From Pseudomonadota bacterium (GTDB lineage Bacteria; Pseudomonadota; Gammaproteobacteria; UBA9339): 37,397 nucleotides of DNA. The notes below the pieces were generated by a model. It searched no databases. It saw only the letters and a list, made by a program, of their open reading frames with translations, and was not told the DNA's origin. The stretch covers positions 1 through 37,397 of the forward strand of contig JAJXWM010000014.1 of the NCBI GenBank assembly GCA_021781615.1, in the 5' to 3' direction. Positions 37,211 through 37,397 of this stretch are shown here, one piece after another (the first letter of the stretch is position 1; the number at the start of each line of letters is the position of its first letter). The translations under genes and the position numbers were made by a program.

Positions 37211-37310
37211 TCCTCGCAGCTTGCTGCGAGGACAAAGCGATGGTGGATTGACCAAGGGGGAGAAGCAGAGCTTATCCCCCTTGGGCGAGCCCGGGGTTCA
37301 TACCCGAGCG
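37211..37310. repeat. Cluster of three hairpins, repeat-like
   Basis: TCCTCGCAGC/GCTGCGAGGA (37211-37232) is a perfect 10-bp inverted repeat with two central bases. CCAAGGGGGA (37252-37261) pairs perfectly with TCCCCCTTGG (37275-37284) across a 13-base loop. CGGG (37292-37295) can pair with CCCG (37303-37306) inside a near-symmetric GCGAGC...GAGCG frame. The region is much more GC-rich than its surroundings, which is typical of REP/MITE-like dispersed palindromic repeats. A leader RNA or terminator is the other reading; no good U-run follows any stem on the plus strand. Confidence 0.5.
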
Positions 37311-37348
37311 AAGTCAGAAAATTGATTTAAAATATGGGGAAGATTGTA

Positions 37349-37397
37349 ATGAGCAAACGAATATTCTTTACTATATTAATAATATTTTGCGTACACA
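37349..37397 (+). CDS. Start of an exported or membrane protein (partial)
   Basis: The last 49 bases encode MSKRIFFTILIIFCVH and run off the window. Two basic residues followed by a hydrophobic stretch look like a signal peptide, and a Cys at residue 14 could be a lipobox, although too little is visible. GGGGAAGA lies about seven bases upstream of the ATG. An in-frame ATG at 37334 would add five residues and overlap that ribosome site. No family can be named. Confidence 0.5.
   Translation, partial: MSKRIFFTILIIFCVH

Noticed and set aside
1-37397. CRISPR array or cas genes
   Set aside because: No regularly spaced direct repeats and no Cas-like proteins were seen.

Overview
The window looks like chromosomal DNA of a low-GC gammaproteobacterium related to the Legionellales (Coxiella/Legionella/Berkiella-like, host-associated). 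This placement is an inference. It rests on the tkt-gap-pgk-pyk block, on hemX-hemY next to an EirA-like gene (EirA is a protein linked to Dot/Icm secretion in Coxiella), on a small LuxR-type regulator and on NadE, HslVU and PriA of gammaproteobacterial type. No rRNA or other phylogenetic marker is present to settle it.

Bases 1 to about 14,770 are the right-hand part of an F-type (MPF-F) conjugative element, probably an ICE. All genes read rightward: the end of traF, then traH, traG, a lipoprotein-like coiled-coil gene, a small membrane gene, traD (coupling protein), a periplasmic phospholipase-D-fold nuclease, a 2055-residue MobF relaxase fused to helicase and primase-like domains, and a TraM-like relaxosome gene. 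traF/H/G build and stabilise the mating pore, traD feeds DNA into it, and the relaxase with the TraM-like protein processes the DNA. The tra block stops about 225 bp before a tRNA-Thr(TGT) gene on the minus strand, whose 3' end faces the element. That is the geometry of a tRNA-type integration site. The 225 bp hold short direct repeats and an inverted repeat. Next to the tRNA lies a decayed IS4-family transposase (14,997-15,924).

Bases 16,009-27,452 are a long run of minus-strand housekeeping genes, read right to left: eirA-like, hemX, hemY, tkt, gap, pgk, pyk, a 61-residue membrane protein, a DUF2000 protein and priA. This combines haem-locus genes, lower glycolysis, the non-oxidative pentose phosphate step and replication restart. 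Many gene junctions are tight or overlapping, which suggests co-transcription, but pyk may have its own promoter.

Bases 27,548-37,397 are mixed: tdk (TTG start), a 362-bp intergenic stretch with a terminator-like hairpin, a luxR-type gene whose stop overlaps that of nadE, divergent recJ-dppA, a 470-bp stretch with the remains of an unidentified gene, hydG, hslU and hslV (TTG start), a cluster of hairpins and the first codons of an exported protein. The most unexpected gene is hydG. It carries both iron-sulfur cluster motifs of the [FeFe]-hydrogenase maturase, but no hydE, hydF or hydrogenase gene is visible nearby.
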